DNA from: Acidobacteriota bacterium
Lineage (GTDB): Bacteria; Acidobacteriota; Thermoanaerobaculia; UBA5066
Length of the DNA: 64,000 nt
Assembly: GCA_029781975.1 (NCBI GenBank)
Contig: JAKOVQ010000014.1
Coordinates: 62,001 to 126,000 of the forward strand
Direction of reading: 5' to 3'
Positions within the stretch are counted from its first letter, which is position 1. The number at the start of each line of letters is the position of its first letter. The translations under genes and the position numbers were made by a program. Shown here one piece after another: positions 19,750 through 28,463 of this stretch. Below the pieces are notes generated by a model that was not told the DNA's origin, made no database searches, and saw only the letters and a program-made list of their open reading frames with translations.

Positions 19750-21258
19750 TCAGGCGACGACCGCCAGCTCGTGGAGGTAGTCGACGAACGACCGGACCGC
19801 GCCGTCGAAGCCCGACACCTTCGGGTTCGTCGACTCGATGACGAAGTACTCGTCCGGGGCGTGGGCCCCGCTCCCGTGCCCGAGCCCGAAGTGGGCCGTC
19901 CCGAGCGTCAGCGGCGGGTCGGTGAAGACGTACCCCGGGTAGGAGCCCGCGTTTCGCGGCCAGAGGAGCGGGTCGATGCCGGCCCTCTTGTACACCGCCA
20001 TCTCCGCCCGGATCACCGCCGCGTCGGCGCTCGTCTCGGTCGGGCTGTACCCGCCGGTCGCGTTCACCTCGAGGTCGCCGAAGCCGTGCTTCGCGAGGTG
20101 CGCCTTCAGGGCGGCGAGGGCGCCGTCGTACGTCATGTCGGGGACGAGCCTGAGGTCGAGCTTGGCGACCGCGCGGTGCGGCAGGACCGTCTTCCCGCCG
20201 GGGCCCGTGTAGCCGCCGACGAGCCCCTCGATGTTCACCGTCGGGCGGAAGCAGAGCTCCTCCAGCGACTGGCGCCACGAGGCGTCGTGCGCCCAGCGCG
20301 TCGCGCCGAGGACCTTCTTCGCCGTCGCCTCGTCCATCCGCCGGGCCGCCTCGTCGAGCATCGCGCTCTGCGCCGGGGTCGGCCCCTTGGCCGCCGTCGC
20401 GAACCCCTCGATGGCCGGGTCGCCGTCCTTCGTCACCAGCGTCGCGAGCGCCTGCACCAGGTGGAACGCCGGGCTGTCGAGGCGCGCGCGGTTCGCCGAG
20501 TGGACGTCCTTCGACGGCCCGCGGCCCCACTTTTCGCCGCTGGCGACCAGCTCCACCTCGACCACCCCCTTGGCTCCGAGGGTGACCGCCACCGTCCCGT
20601 CGGGGTCCTGCGACGCCGACGGCATGAAGACCCCGATCGTCTTCGCGAGGGCCGCCGCGACGTCGGGCCGCCTCACCACCTGGTGGAAGTGGGGCGAGCC
20701 GATCTCCTCCTCCCCCTCGGCGACGAGGACGAGGTTGACCGGGAGCTTCCGCCCCGCGCCACGGATGGCGTGGAGCGCCGCGAGGCACGCCGCCTCCGGC
20801 CCCTTCTGGTTCACGGCCCCGCGCCCCACGACGACCTTCCCGAACCCCGGCTTGTCGACGAGCCGCGCCTCGAACGGCGGCGACGACCACTCCGACGGGT
20901 CGGCCTGCTTCACGTCGTACATGAAGTAGAGCCCCACCGTCCGCTTCGCCCCCGCGTCGAGCGTCGCGTAGACGCCCGGCTTGCCGTCGGTCGGGACCCG
21001 ATCGGCGTGCTGGAAGCCGGCCTCGCGGGCGAGCTGCATCATCAGCTCGCACCCCTCCTCCGACGCGCGGTTCTCGGCGGCGATCGACGGGTGCCGGATC
21101 CACTCCTGCAGGCGCTTCAGCGCCTCGTCGTGGCGCCTCTCGATCTCGGCGTAGACCGCCGAGCGGTCGTCGGCGCTGAAGGCGAGGCGCGGGAGGGCGA
21201 GGGCGGCGAGGCCGGTGGCGGTCGCGCCGAGTGCGTCGCGGCGTGTGATGGAAGGCAT
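19750..21258 (-). CDS. Tat-exported M20-family metallohydrolase with altered metal ligands
   Basis: A 502-residue M20/M28-like protein. The N-terminus is a twin-arginine signal (TRRDALG, then an Ala/Leu core ending near AFSAD). The two-domain M20 pattern is clear: EGEEEIGSPHF (181-191, catalytic and metal glutamates), HSANRARLDSPAF and AHAPDEYF near the end. Two usual zinc ligands differ. The His of the GHYDV motif is Met113 (FMYDVKQ), and the bridging Asp of GRGxxDDKG is Asn150 (GRGAVNQKG). Activity as a peptidase is therefore uncertain. The ATG at 21258 is preceded by a TACACT -10-like box; an in-frame ATG at 21294 would add 12 non-signal residues. Confidence 0.82.
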   Translation of the reverse strand: MPSITRRDALGATATGLAALALPRLAFSADDRSAVYAEIERRHDEALKRLQEWIRHPSIAAENRASEEGCELMMQLAREAGFQHADRVPTDGKPGVYATLDAGAKRTVGLYFMYDVKQADPSEWSSPPFEARLVDKPGFGKVVVGRGAVNQKGPEAACLAALHAIRGAGRKLPVNLVLVAEGEEEIGSPHFHQVVRRPDVAAALAKTIGVFMPSASQDPDGTVAVTLGAKGVVEVELVASGEKWGRGPSKDVHSANRARLDSPAFHLVQALATLVTKDGDPAIEGFATAAKGPTPAQSAMLDEAARRMDEATAKKVLGATRWAHDASWRQSLEELCFRPTVNIEGLVGGYTGPGGKTVLPHRAVAKLDLRLVPDMTYDGALAALKAHLAKHGFGDLEVNATGGYSPTETSADAAVIRAEMAVYKRAGIDPLLWPRNAGSYPGYVFTDPPLTLGTAHFGLGHGSGAHAPDEYFVIESTNPKVSGFDGAVRSFVDYLHELAVVA

Positions 21259-21263
21259 GGCGA

Positions 21264-21269
21264 AGTGTA
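21264..21269 (-). promoter_or_regulatory. -10-like element for a leaderless M20 transcript
   Basis: TACACT on the minus strand, five bases before the ATG at 21258, with no Shine-Dalgarno. It supports starting the protein at the Tat signal. Confidence 0.4.
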
Positions 21270-21335
21270 GTCCCGCGGAGCAGCCCTCTCCCATCGGGCC
21301 GGGGCCGGCCGTCCGGCAGTAGACTTCCCTGCTTC

Positions 21336-22043
21336 ATGAAGAACCGCGCGCGGACTTCCTCCGGACCCCGGGCCGCCGGGCAGGCCCTCCGGGCTCCACG
21401 TGTCCCCTCCCCCGTCCCGGCCCTCCTCTTCCTCCTGGCGGCCGCCGGGGCGCCGGCGCTCGCCGCCGGCCCGCCCGCCGCCGCGCCGGCGAAGGGGGGC
21501 CCGTCGCATCCCGCCTTCGACAAGTGCGCCTGGTCGAAGCTCGCCGACGCGAAGGTCGGCCTCGAGGCCTGGGTCCAGACGTGCGACTACGGCGACCGGA
21601 AGATCGACTTCCTATTCCAGGGCGCCTCGCTCGCGATGCGCTACTCCGACGGAGGCGGGAAGCCCGAGCCGGTGGTCGACGTCCTCGACCTCCGCCCCGG
21701 CGAGAGCCTCGAGGCAGGGATGAAGCGCTTCTTCGCGGAGAAGACCCCGAAGGCGGTCGCCGCGCGCTGTGTCCTCGCCCCGTACCGCGAGGGGAAGGTC
21801 CCGGCCGGCGTGAAGCGCTGGACCTTCGTCCCGGACGCCGCCTACGCGAAGGAGCTCGAGAAGACCCAGAGCCCCGACGAGGTCCCCGACCCCCCCTGCG
21901 GCGACTGGGGCACGGCCCCCGACGGCATCCAGTACTTCGAGACCCATCCCGCCAGCGGCGTGCGGAAGTTCCTCTTCGTCAGGGTCGGCCAGGACGACCC
22001 GCTCTTCGACGAGCAGACGCTGAAGCTGCTGCCGGCGCGCTGA
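21336..22043 (+). CDS. Secreted hypothetical protein
   Basis: A 235-residue exported protein that I do not recognise. A long basic start and a hydrophobic core (ALLFLLAAAGAPALAAG) form the signal peptide. The mature part has four cysteines (CAWSKLADAKVGLEAWVQTC, RCVLAP, DPPCGDW) that could make two disulfides, and a strand-rich core (KIDFLFQGASLAMRYSDGG). TAGACT at 21320-21325 lies ten bases before the ATG, which lacks a good Shine-Dalgarno. It is followed by the LysE gene after 13 bases, probably co-transcribed. Confidence 0.75.
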   Translation: MKNRARTSSGPRAAGQALRAPRVPSPVPALLFLLAAAGAPALAAGPPAAAPAKGGPSHPAFDKCAWSKLADAKVGLEAWVQTCDYGDRKIDFLFQGASLAMRYSDGGGKPEPVVDVLDLRPGESLEAGMKRFFAEKTPKAVAARCVLAPYREGKVPAGVKRWTFVPDAAYAKELEKTQSPDEVPDPPCGDWGTAPDGIQYFETHPASGVRKFLFVRVGQDDPLFDEQTLKLLPAR

Positions 22044-22056
22044 GCCGCGCGATGCC

Positions 22057-22668
22057 GTGATCGCGGCCCTCCTGACCGGCGCCGGGTTCGCCTTCGCCGC
22101 CACGGTCCAGCCGGGCCCGTTCCTCGCGTTCCTCCTCGCCCGCGTCGCGGCGCGCGGCTGGCGTTCCTCGCTGCCGGCGGCCTTCGCCCCTCTCCTCAGC
22201 GACGGCCCGATCGCCCTCCTGGCGCTCGTCCTCCTCCAGCGCCTTCCGCCCGGCGTCGAGCGCCTCCTGCGCGGCGCCGGCGGGCTCCTCCTCCTCGCGC
22301 TCGCCGTCGTCGCGCTCCGGAGCCTTCGCAAGCCCGCCGCCGCGGCGCCGGCCGAGGAGAAGGCCTCGCCCCCCCGGACCCTCCTCGAGGCCGCCGTCGT
22401 CAACGCCCTCGGCCCCGGCCCCTACCTCGGCTGGAGCCTCGTCATGGGGCCCGCCACCCTCCGGGCCTGGGCCGAAGCGCCGGCGAACGCCGTCGTCCTC
22501 GTCGGCTCCTTCTACGCGACGATGGTCGTGACCCTCCTCCTGATCATCCGGGCCTTCGGGACGGCCGGTCTCCTGAGCGAGCGCAAGCGCCGCACCCTCG
22601 CCCTCGCGTCCGTCGTCGTCCTCGGGCTCCTGGGGCTCTGGCAGCTGGCGGGGGCCGTCGCGGGCTGA
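22057..22668 (+). CDS. LysE-family translocator
   Basis: A 203-residue inner-membrane protein with about six helices, the usual size of the LysE/RhtB exporters of amino acids and derivatives. The N-terminal helix with the family-type QPGPFLAFLLARVAARGWR segment and the later GPGPYLGWSL turn are present. The substrate cannot be told from sequence. The GTG start at 22057 follows the previous stop by 13 bases; no strong Shine-Dalgarno is visible. Confidence 0.85.
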   Translation: MIAALLTGAGFAFAATVQPGPFLAFLLARVAARGWRSSLPAAFAPLLSDGPIALLALVLLQRLPPGVERLLRGAGGLLLLALAVVALRSLRKPAAAAPAEEKASPPRTLLEAAVVNALGPGPYLGWSLVMGPATLRAWAEAPANAVVLVGSFYATMVVTLLLIIRAFGTAGLLSERKRRTLALASVVVLGLLGLWQLAGAVAG

Positions 22669-22717
22669 CCTCCTTCGAGCGACGGCTGGGAGAGGATTCC
22701 GTCGGGAGACCAAGGGC

Positions 22718-22723
22718 TATCCT
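22718..22723 (+). promoter_or_regulatory. -10-like element for a leaderless DUF748 transcript
   Basis: TATCCT lies six bases before the ATG at 22730, and there is no Shine-Dalgarno. A -35 is not obvious. Confidence 0.4.
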
Positions 22724-22729
22724 TCCCTC

Positions 22730-25700
22730 ATGGAAGCAGGGCGTTCGGCGCGACTCCGCAGCCGCCTTTCGAAGCTCCCCCTCCGTCGTCTCGCGCTCGG
22801 AGCGCTCGCAGCCCTGGCCCTCTACGCCGCCCTCGGCTTCCTCGCTGTCCCCGCCCTCGTCCGGAGCAAGCTCCCCGCCGCGCTCTCCACGAAGCTCCAC
22901 CGGCCCGTCACCCTGAAGGGGGCGCGGTTCAATCCCTTCGCGCTCTCCCTCACGCTCGAGGGGCTCTCGATCGGCGACAGAGCCGGGCCCGGGACGCTCC
23001 TCTCCGTCGAGCGCCTCTACGTGAACGCCGAGGCGTCGTCGATCGTCCGCCGCGGCGTCGTCTTCCGGCAGGTCGCCGTCGAGGCGCCCCACCTCTCCGT
23101 CACGCGAAACGAGGACGGGACGACCAGCATCCAGGACATCCTCGACGAGGCGCTCGCGCCGAAGCCCGACGAGAAGCCGTCCCGCTTCTCGGTCGGCAAC
23201 ATCACCGTCGAACGGGGCGAGATCGACGTCGACGACCGGCTGACGAAGACCCGGCACGCCGTCCGCGACCTCTCGATCGGCATCCCGTTCCTCTCGAACC
23301 TCCCCGTCGACGTCGACGTCTTCACCCGGCCGCGCCTCGCCGCGAAGGTGAACGGCGCGCCCTTCGAGCTGGAGGGAAGGAGCAAGCCGTTCGCGGGGAG
23401 CCGCGAGACGAGCGTCTCGATCGACCTCGCCGACGTCGACCTCCCGTACTACCTCGCCTACATCCCCCGGCCGGGAGAGGCGCACTTCGCCTCGGCGAAG
23501 CTCGACACGGCCCTCGAGGTGACGTTCCGCGAGTCGAAAGGGACGGGGGCGTCTCTCGTCCTCTCCGGGACCGCGGCGCTCAGGGACGTGGAGTGGGTCG
23601 ACGCGGCGAAGGCGCCCCTCCTCCGGTGGAGCCGTCTCGACCTTTCCCTCGCTCCGACCGAGCCGCTCCTCCGCCGCGTCCGCTTCCGGCGGGTCGCGCT
23701 GACCGGTCCCGAGGTCTGGATCACGCGGGATCGGGCGAGCGGCTACCCGATCGCGGAGAAGTTCCTCGGGAAGGCCCCGCCGGGGAAGAGCGGCGGCGGG
23801 GCGGGAGGGGCGGCGGGGACGCGGCCGAAGGTGGCCGAGGCTCCGTGGCAGGTCGACGTCGCGTCGATCGCCGTCGAAGGAGGCCGGATCCACTACCGCG
23901 ACGAGCAGCCGAAGGTCCCGTTCGAGGCGCTGGTGAAGGAGCTGAAGGTCGCCGTCACCGGCCTCACCACCCGCAAGGCATCCGAGGCCGCCTTCACCGC
24001 GTCGGCCGCGACCGACGGCGGAGAGGCGGTCGACGCGAAGGGGACGTTCTCGCTCGACCCGCAGTCCGCCCGGGGGGAGCTGAAGCTGACCGGCGTGCCG
24101 CTGAAGCGGTACGAGACCTACCTGCGCGACACCGCCCGCTTCGACTTCGAGGAGGGGACGGTCGACCTCGCCACGAAGTTCCGGTGGCCCGTGGACGGGG
24201 GCGGAACGGCAGTCTCGGAGCTCGCCGTCGACGCCCGCGCCGTCCGCGCCCGGATCCGCGGCGAGAGGGAGGACTTCCTCCGGATCCCGTCGCTTGCCCT
24301 CAAGGGGACGGAGATCGACCCCGCGAAGAGGACCGTCACGGTGGGTGAGCTGACGCTGACGAAGCCGTTCCTGCGCGCCGTGCGGAAGGCGGACGGCGGC
24401 GTCGACCTGTCGTCGCTGACGCCGCCGGCGCCCGCAGCGACCGGAGGGACGGAGACGGCGGCCCCTCCCGCGGCCCCCTACACGACGCGCGTCGGCACGT
24501 TCGTCATCGACGCCGGGACGCTTCGCTTCGTCGACGAGGCGGCGCCGCGCCCGACCACCGTCGTGCTGTCTCCCGCCTCCACGAGGGTCGAAGGCCTGTC
24601 GACGGTCGCCGGCGAGAAGGCGAAGCTCTCGTCGCAGGTCGTCGTGAACGGCAAAGGGACCGTCTCCGGCTCGGGCACGGTCGGCATCAGCCCGCCCTCG
24701 GCGGAGCTGAAGCTCCAGGCACGCGGCGTCGAGCTCGTCCCGCTCGCGGGCTACGTCCCGGCACGGGTGCTGCTGCGGATGACCGGCGGGACCGTGAGCG
24801 CCGCCGGGACCGTGACGGCGAAGGTGAACCCGGACGGGAGGACGTTCGCCCGCTGGTCCGGGGACCTCTCCTTCGACCGCTTCGGAACGGTCGACCCGGC
24901 CACCTCCGAGAGCTTCCTCGGCTGGAGCTCCCTCTTCCTGGAGGGGATGGACGCCTCGGTCAACCCCGACGCGCTCTCGATCCGGAAGGTCGCGGCGACC
25001 GACCTCTTCACGCGGATCGAGCTCTACACGGACGGCACCCTGAACTACCGGAAGGTCTTCGGCCTCGCGGAGCCGCCTCCCGTGGACGAGGCGGAGGTGG
25101 CGGCGGCGGAGGGAGCGACCGCCGCTCCCGTGGCGCCCGCGGCGGGGCCGGCCGCGGCGCCGCCTGCCGCCACCGCCCCGGCCAACGCCGCCACGGCCGC
25201 GGTCACGCCGGTGCGGATCGACGCGATCACCCTCCAGAACGCCTCGATCCACGTCGACGACACGTTCGTCAAGCCGAACTACCGCGCCGACCTGAAGGAG
25301 GTGGGGGGGCGGATCTCGGGCCTCTCGTCCGAGTCCGGGACCAGGGCCGAGGTGGAGCTTCGCGGGAGCCTCGAGAGCTCGGCGCCGATCGAGGTCAAGG
25401 GCTCCCTCAATCCGCTGGCCGCCACGAAGTTCGCCGACATCAAGGCGTCGTTCCGCGACATCGACCTCGTCCCGTTCACGACGTACTTCGTGAAGTACGC
25501 CGGGTACGCCGTCCAGAAGGGGCGGCTGACGATGAACGTGGAGTACAAGCTGGACGACCGGAGGCTCCAGGCGAAGAACGGCTTCGTCGTCGACCAGTTC
25601 ACCTTCGGCGACAAGGTCGAGAGCCCGACGGCCACGAAGCTCCCGGTGAAGCTCGCAATCTCCCTCCTCAAGGACCCCGACGGCGTCATCCGGCTCGACG

Positions 25701-26392
25701 TCCCGATCTCGGGCTCCGTCGACGACCCGAAGTTCCGGATCGGCCCGATCGTCTGGAAGATCATCGGGAACATCCTCGTGAAGGCGGTGACGTCGCCCTT
25801 CAAGCTCCTGGGGAGCCTCTTCGGCGGGGGGCAGGAGCTCTCGCGCGTCGACTTCGCGCCGGGCCTCGCCACGCTCGACGCCACGGCGACCGGCCGCCTC
25901 GACGCGCTGGCGAAGGCGCTCGCGCAGCGGCCGGCCCTGAAGCTCGACGTGGAGGGGAAGGCCGACGCGGAGAAGGACCCGGAGGGGCTGAAGCGGGCCC
26001 TCTTCGAGCGGAAGGTGAAGGCGAGGAAGGCCGAGGAGCTCGCCAGGAAGGGGGCGGCGGTCCCCGTCGACGACGTCGTCGTCTCGAAGGAGGAGTGGCC
26101 GGAGTACCTCGAGCGGGCCTACCGGAAGGAGAAGTTCCCGAAGCCCCGGACCGCGCTCGGGTTCGTCAAGAAGCTCCCGCCGGAGGAGATGGAGAAGCTG
26201 ATGCTGACGAACATCCAGGTCGGGCCGGACGACCTGCGCCAGCTGGCGCTCGAGCGCGCGACGGCGGTGAAGGACTACCTCCTTTCCGGAGGGAAGGTCG
26301 CCGCCGACCGCGTCTTCCTCGTCGAGCCCGGTGCGGCCCGGAAGCCCAAGCCGGGCGAGACCCTCGCCCGCGTCGACTTCGTCCTGAAGTGA
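22730..26392 (+). CDS. Giant AsmA-like DUF748 envelope protein
   Basis: A 1220-residue protein with one N-terminal membrane helix (about 20-40) and a very long periplasmic part. It starts with an AsmA-type LHRPVTLKGARFNPFALSL strand and continues as repeated DUF748 beta-rich segments. Two Ala/Pro/Gly linkers (about 360-370 and 785-820) separate blocks. The last 180 residues form an OmpA-like alpha/beta domain (SRVDFAPGLATLDATATGRL). AsmA/TamB-like proteins span the periplasm as lipid-transfer bridges or help outer-membrane assembly; that role is inferred. The C-terminal OmpA-like domain would contact peptidoglycan or a partner. Confidence 0.9.
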   Translation: MEAGRSARLRSRLSKLPLRRLALGALAALALYAALGFLAVPALVRSKLPAALSTKLHRPVTLKGARFNPFALSLTLEGLSIGDRAGPGTLLSVERLYVNAEASSIVRRGVVFRQVAVEAPHLSVTRNEDGTTSIQDILDEALAPKPDEKPSRFSVGNITVERGEIDVDDRLTKTRHAVRDLSIGIPFLSNLPVDVDVFTRPRLAAKVNGAPFELEGRSKPFAGSRETSVSIDLADVDLPYYLAYIPRPGEAHFASAKLDTALEVTFRESKGTGASLVLSGTAALRDVEWVDAAKAPLLRWSRLDLSLAPTEPLLRRVRFRRVALTGPEVWITRDRASGYPIAEKFLGKAPPGKSGGGAGGAAGTRPKVAEAPWQVDVASIAVEGGRIHYRDEQPKVPFEALVKELKVAVTGLTTRKASEAAFTASAATDGGEAVDAKGTFSLDPQSARGELKLTGVPLKRYETYLRDTARFDFEEGTVDLATKFRWPVDGGGTAVSELAVDARAVRARIRGEREDFLRIPSLALKGTEIDPAKRTVTVGELTLTKPFLRAVRKADGGVDLSSLTPPAPAATGGTETAAPPAAPYTTRVGTFVIDAGTLRFVDEAAPRPTTVVLSPASTRVEGLSTVAGEKAKLSSQVVVNGKGTVSGSGTVGISPPSAELKLQARGVELVPLAGYVPARVLLRMTGGTVSAAGTVTAKVNPDGRTFARWSGDLSFDRFGTVDPATSESFLGWSSLFLEGMDASVNPDALSIRKVAATDLFTRIELYTDGTLNYRKVFGLAEPPPVDEAEVAAAEGATAAPVAPAAGPAAAPPAATAPANAATAAVTPVRIDAITLQNASIHVDDTFVKPNYRADLKEVGGRISGLSSESGTRAEVELRGSLESSAPIEVKGSLNPLAATKFADIKASFRDIDLVPFTTYFVKYAGYAVQKGRLTMNVEYKLDDRRLQAKNGFVVDQFTFGDKVESPTATKLPVKLAISLLKDPDGVIRLDVPISGSVDDPKFRIGPIVWKIIGNILVKAVTSPFKLLGSLFGGGQELSRVDFAPGLATLDATATGRLDALAKALAQRPALKLDVEGKADAEKDPEGLKRALFERKVKARKAEELARKGAAVPVDDVVVSKEEWPEYLERAYRKEKFPKPRTALGFVKKLPPEEMEKLMLTNIQVGPDDLRQLALERATAVKDYLLSGGKVAADRVFLVEPGAARKPKPGETLARVDFVLK

Positions 26393-26432
26393 GGCGCTGA
26401 CTCGACGCCGGCCGACGCCGACCGCTGCTGCG

Positions 26433-27158
26433 TCACCCCTCGACGTCGTACATCCGCTCGACGTTCCTCACCATCGCCGGCTCCACCCCCTCGGGGGAGG
26501 CGCCGCGCAGGTAGTCCCGTTCCTCCTCGGTGATCCCCAGCTTCTGCTCCTGGCTCTCGCGGTTCACCTCGGTGAGGTTCGAGGAGAAGAGGTCGAGGAC
26601 GGCCTCGTAGGCCGGCAGCGCTCCGTCCTTGTAGAGGTCCTCCCAGATCTCGCCGACGATCTCCGGGTCGGCCTCCTTGCGGCCGAACCCCGTGAAGAGC
26701 GCGTCGCGGCAGGCCGCCTCGAACGCGTCGGCCATCCCGTGGCTCTCGAGCTGCGAGTCGACCTTGTTGAAGTTCGCGTGGAGGTCGTCCGTCAGGCCGA
26801 AGAGCATGTTCAGCCGAGCCGCGGCGAGGATCCCGCGCTGGAGGAGGATCATCCCGGGCGTCCGGCCCGTGATGAGGAGCTGCCCGGGAAGGCGGTGCGC
26901 GGCCTGGTTCTGGAAGCTGCTGTGGACGGACTGCATCACCGCCGCCCCGACCGTGACGATGGGGTTGTCCTCCCGGCGGACGATCCCTTTCACGGCCATC
27001 ACGTGGAGGTGGGTGAGGACGTGCCCCACGGCGTCGTCCCGGTTCCCCTCGTGCTCGCGGGCCTTCTCCGCGAACCCCCTCGGGAGGGGCGGACGAACGT
27101 CGATCCTGTGGATCTGCTTCAGCGGTGCCGGGGAGAGCGGGTGCGCGCGGTAGGCCAT
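26433..27158 (-). CDS. Hypothetical cytoplasmic protein
   Basis: A 241-residue protein that I do not recognise, without signal or membrane segments. It is largely helical, with HVLTHLHVMAVKGIVRRED, FQNQAAHRLPGQLLITGR and LFSSNLTEVNRESQEQKLG. The frame stays open to 28244 inside the antisense of the aldo/keto reductase, so the start was placed at the ATG 27158 from the position of the promoter. That ATG lacks a Shine-Dalgarno, and no in-frame alternative lies between it and the predicted transcript start. Confidence 0.65.
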   Translation of the reverse strand: MAYRAHPLSPAPLKQIHRIDVRPPLPRGFAEKAREHEGNRDDAVGHVLTHLHVMAVKGIVRREDNPIVTVGAAVMQSVHSSFQNQAAHRLPGQLLITGRTPGMILLQRGILAAARLNMLFGLTDDLHANFNKVDSQLESHGMADAFEAACRDALFTGFGRKEADPEIVGEIWEDLYKDGALPAYEAVLDLFSSNLTEVNRESQEQKLGITEEERDYLRGASPEGVEPAMVRNVERMYDVEG

Positions 27159-27230
27159 CGGCGTTTCGGAACGGCTCGCCCCTCCCCCGCACGACGAAGC
27201 GGACCGCCCCTCGGACCTCCTGATCGTCAC

Positions 27231-27259
27231 AATATGAGATCCCGTCTCGGAGCGTGCAA
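27231..27259 (-). promoter_or_regulatory. Sigma-70-type promoter
   Basis: On the minus strand TTGCAC (27259-27254), a 17-base spacer and CATATT (27236-27231). Start of transcription would be near 27224, leaving a leader of about 66 bases to the hypothetical gene at 27158. Confidence 0.55.
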
Positions 27260-27328
27260 GGGGCGGGGCGCCGCGACCGGCGGTCCGGATGACGCGGCTC
27301 ACGGAACCGGCGCCTCGCCGGAGCCTCC

Positions 27329-28321
27329 TCAGCGCGCCGCGTCGCCCCGCCGGTACTCCGCGGTCAGGTCGTCGAGCCGGGCCTTCAGCTCGGGCGAAAG
27401 CGCCGTCGTCGCGGCCGCGAGGGCGGGAGCGAGCTGCTCCGGCCGGCTCGCCCCGACGATGGGCGCCGTCACGGCGGGGTTCGCCAGGACCCACGCGACG
27501 GCCAGCGTCACGAGGTCGAGTCCCGCCTCGGCGGCCACCCCCCGCAGCTTCTCGACCGTCCCGAACATCCCGGGGTGCCAGTAGCGGTCCTGGTAGATCT
27601 TTGCCGCCCCGCCCAGCGTGAACCGCGACCCCGCCGGAGGTCCCGGGTCGAAGACGTGCTTGCCGCTCAGGAGGCCCCCGGCGATCGGGTTGTAGGGGAT
27701 GACGCCGAGCCCCTCCTCCAGGCAGAGAGGGAGGAGCTCGCGCTCCATCTCGCGGAAGAGGAGGTTGTAGCGCGGCTGGACCGAGTCGAACCGCGCGAGC
27801 CCCAGCGCCTCGCTCCGCCCCAGGGCGCGCGCGACCCGCCAGGCGAGGAAGTTCGAGCAGCCGACGTACCGGGCCTTGCCCGAGCGGACGACGTCGTCGA
27901 GCGCGCGGAGCGTCTCGTCGATCGGCGTCTCGGGGTCGAAGAGGTGAATCTGGTAGAGGTCGACGTAGTCGGTCCGAAGGCGCCGGAGCGAGGCGTCGAT
28001 GGCGTCGAGGACGTGCTTGCGCGAGCTGCCGCGCCCCCACGGGTGGTCGGTCATCACCCCGCCGCACTTCGTCGCCAGGACGAAGTCGTGCCGCCTCCCC
28101 GCGAGCCAGCGCCCGAGGATCTCCTCGGTCCGGCCGTTCGTCTGGCGCGTCCCGCCGAGCGGGTAGACGTCCGCGGTGTCCAGGAACGTGATCCCCCCCT
28201 CCGCGGCGGCGTCGAGGATGGCGCGCGACGTCGCCTCGTCGCACTGGACGCCGAAGGTCATCGTCCCGAGGCAGAGCCGGGAGACCGTCAGGCCCGTCCG
28301 TCCGAGTCGCGTCTGCTCCAT
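27329..28321 (-). CDS. Aldo/keto reductase
   Basis: A 330-residue NADPH-dependent aldo/keto reductase (TIM barrel). The catalytic tetrad is visible: Asp48 (FLDTAD), Tyr53 (DVYPLGG), Lys85 (ATKCGG) and His126 (YQIHLFDP). The C-terminal cofactor-binding region includes VIPYNPIAGGLLSGK and PIVGASRPEQL. The substrate is unknown; the closest pattern is the YajO/Kv-beta-like group. GGAGGG about eight bases before the ATG at 28321 supports the start. It shares the strand with the DHA2 transporter gene, which lies downstream. Confidence 0.92.
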   Translation of the reverse strand: MEQTRLGRTGLTVSRLCLGTMTFGVQCDEATSRAILDAAAEGGITFLDTADVYPLGGTRQTNGRTEEILGRWLAGRRHDFVLATKCGGVMTDHPWGRGSSRKHVLDAIDASLRRLRTDYVDLYQIHLFDPETPIDETLRALDDVVRSGKARYVGCSNFLAWRVARALGRSEALGLARFDSVQPRYNLLFREMERELLPLCLEEGLGVIPYNPIAGGLLSGKHVFDPGPPAGSRFTLGGAAKIYQDRYWHPGMFGTVEKLRGVAAEAGLDLVTLAVAWVLANPAVTAPIVGASRPEQLAPALAAATTALSPELKARLDDLTAEYRRGDAAR

Positions 28322-28463
28322 GGTCGTCCCTCCCGCCCGCGGGGCCCGGGGCCGCGGCGCGGGTGGGATCTTCCCACCGCCCCGTCGGGGCACGGAGCGG
28401 CCCGGGAGGCGGCGGCGCCGGGAGGCGGGCCGTCCGGGCCCGCTCGTCACTCGGTCCCGGACC

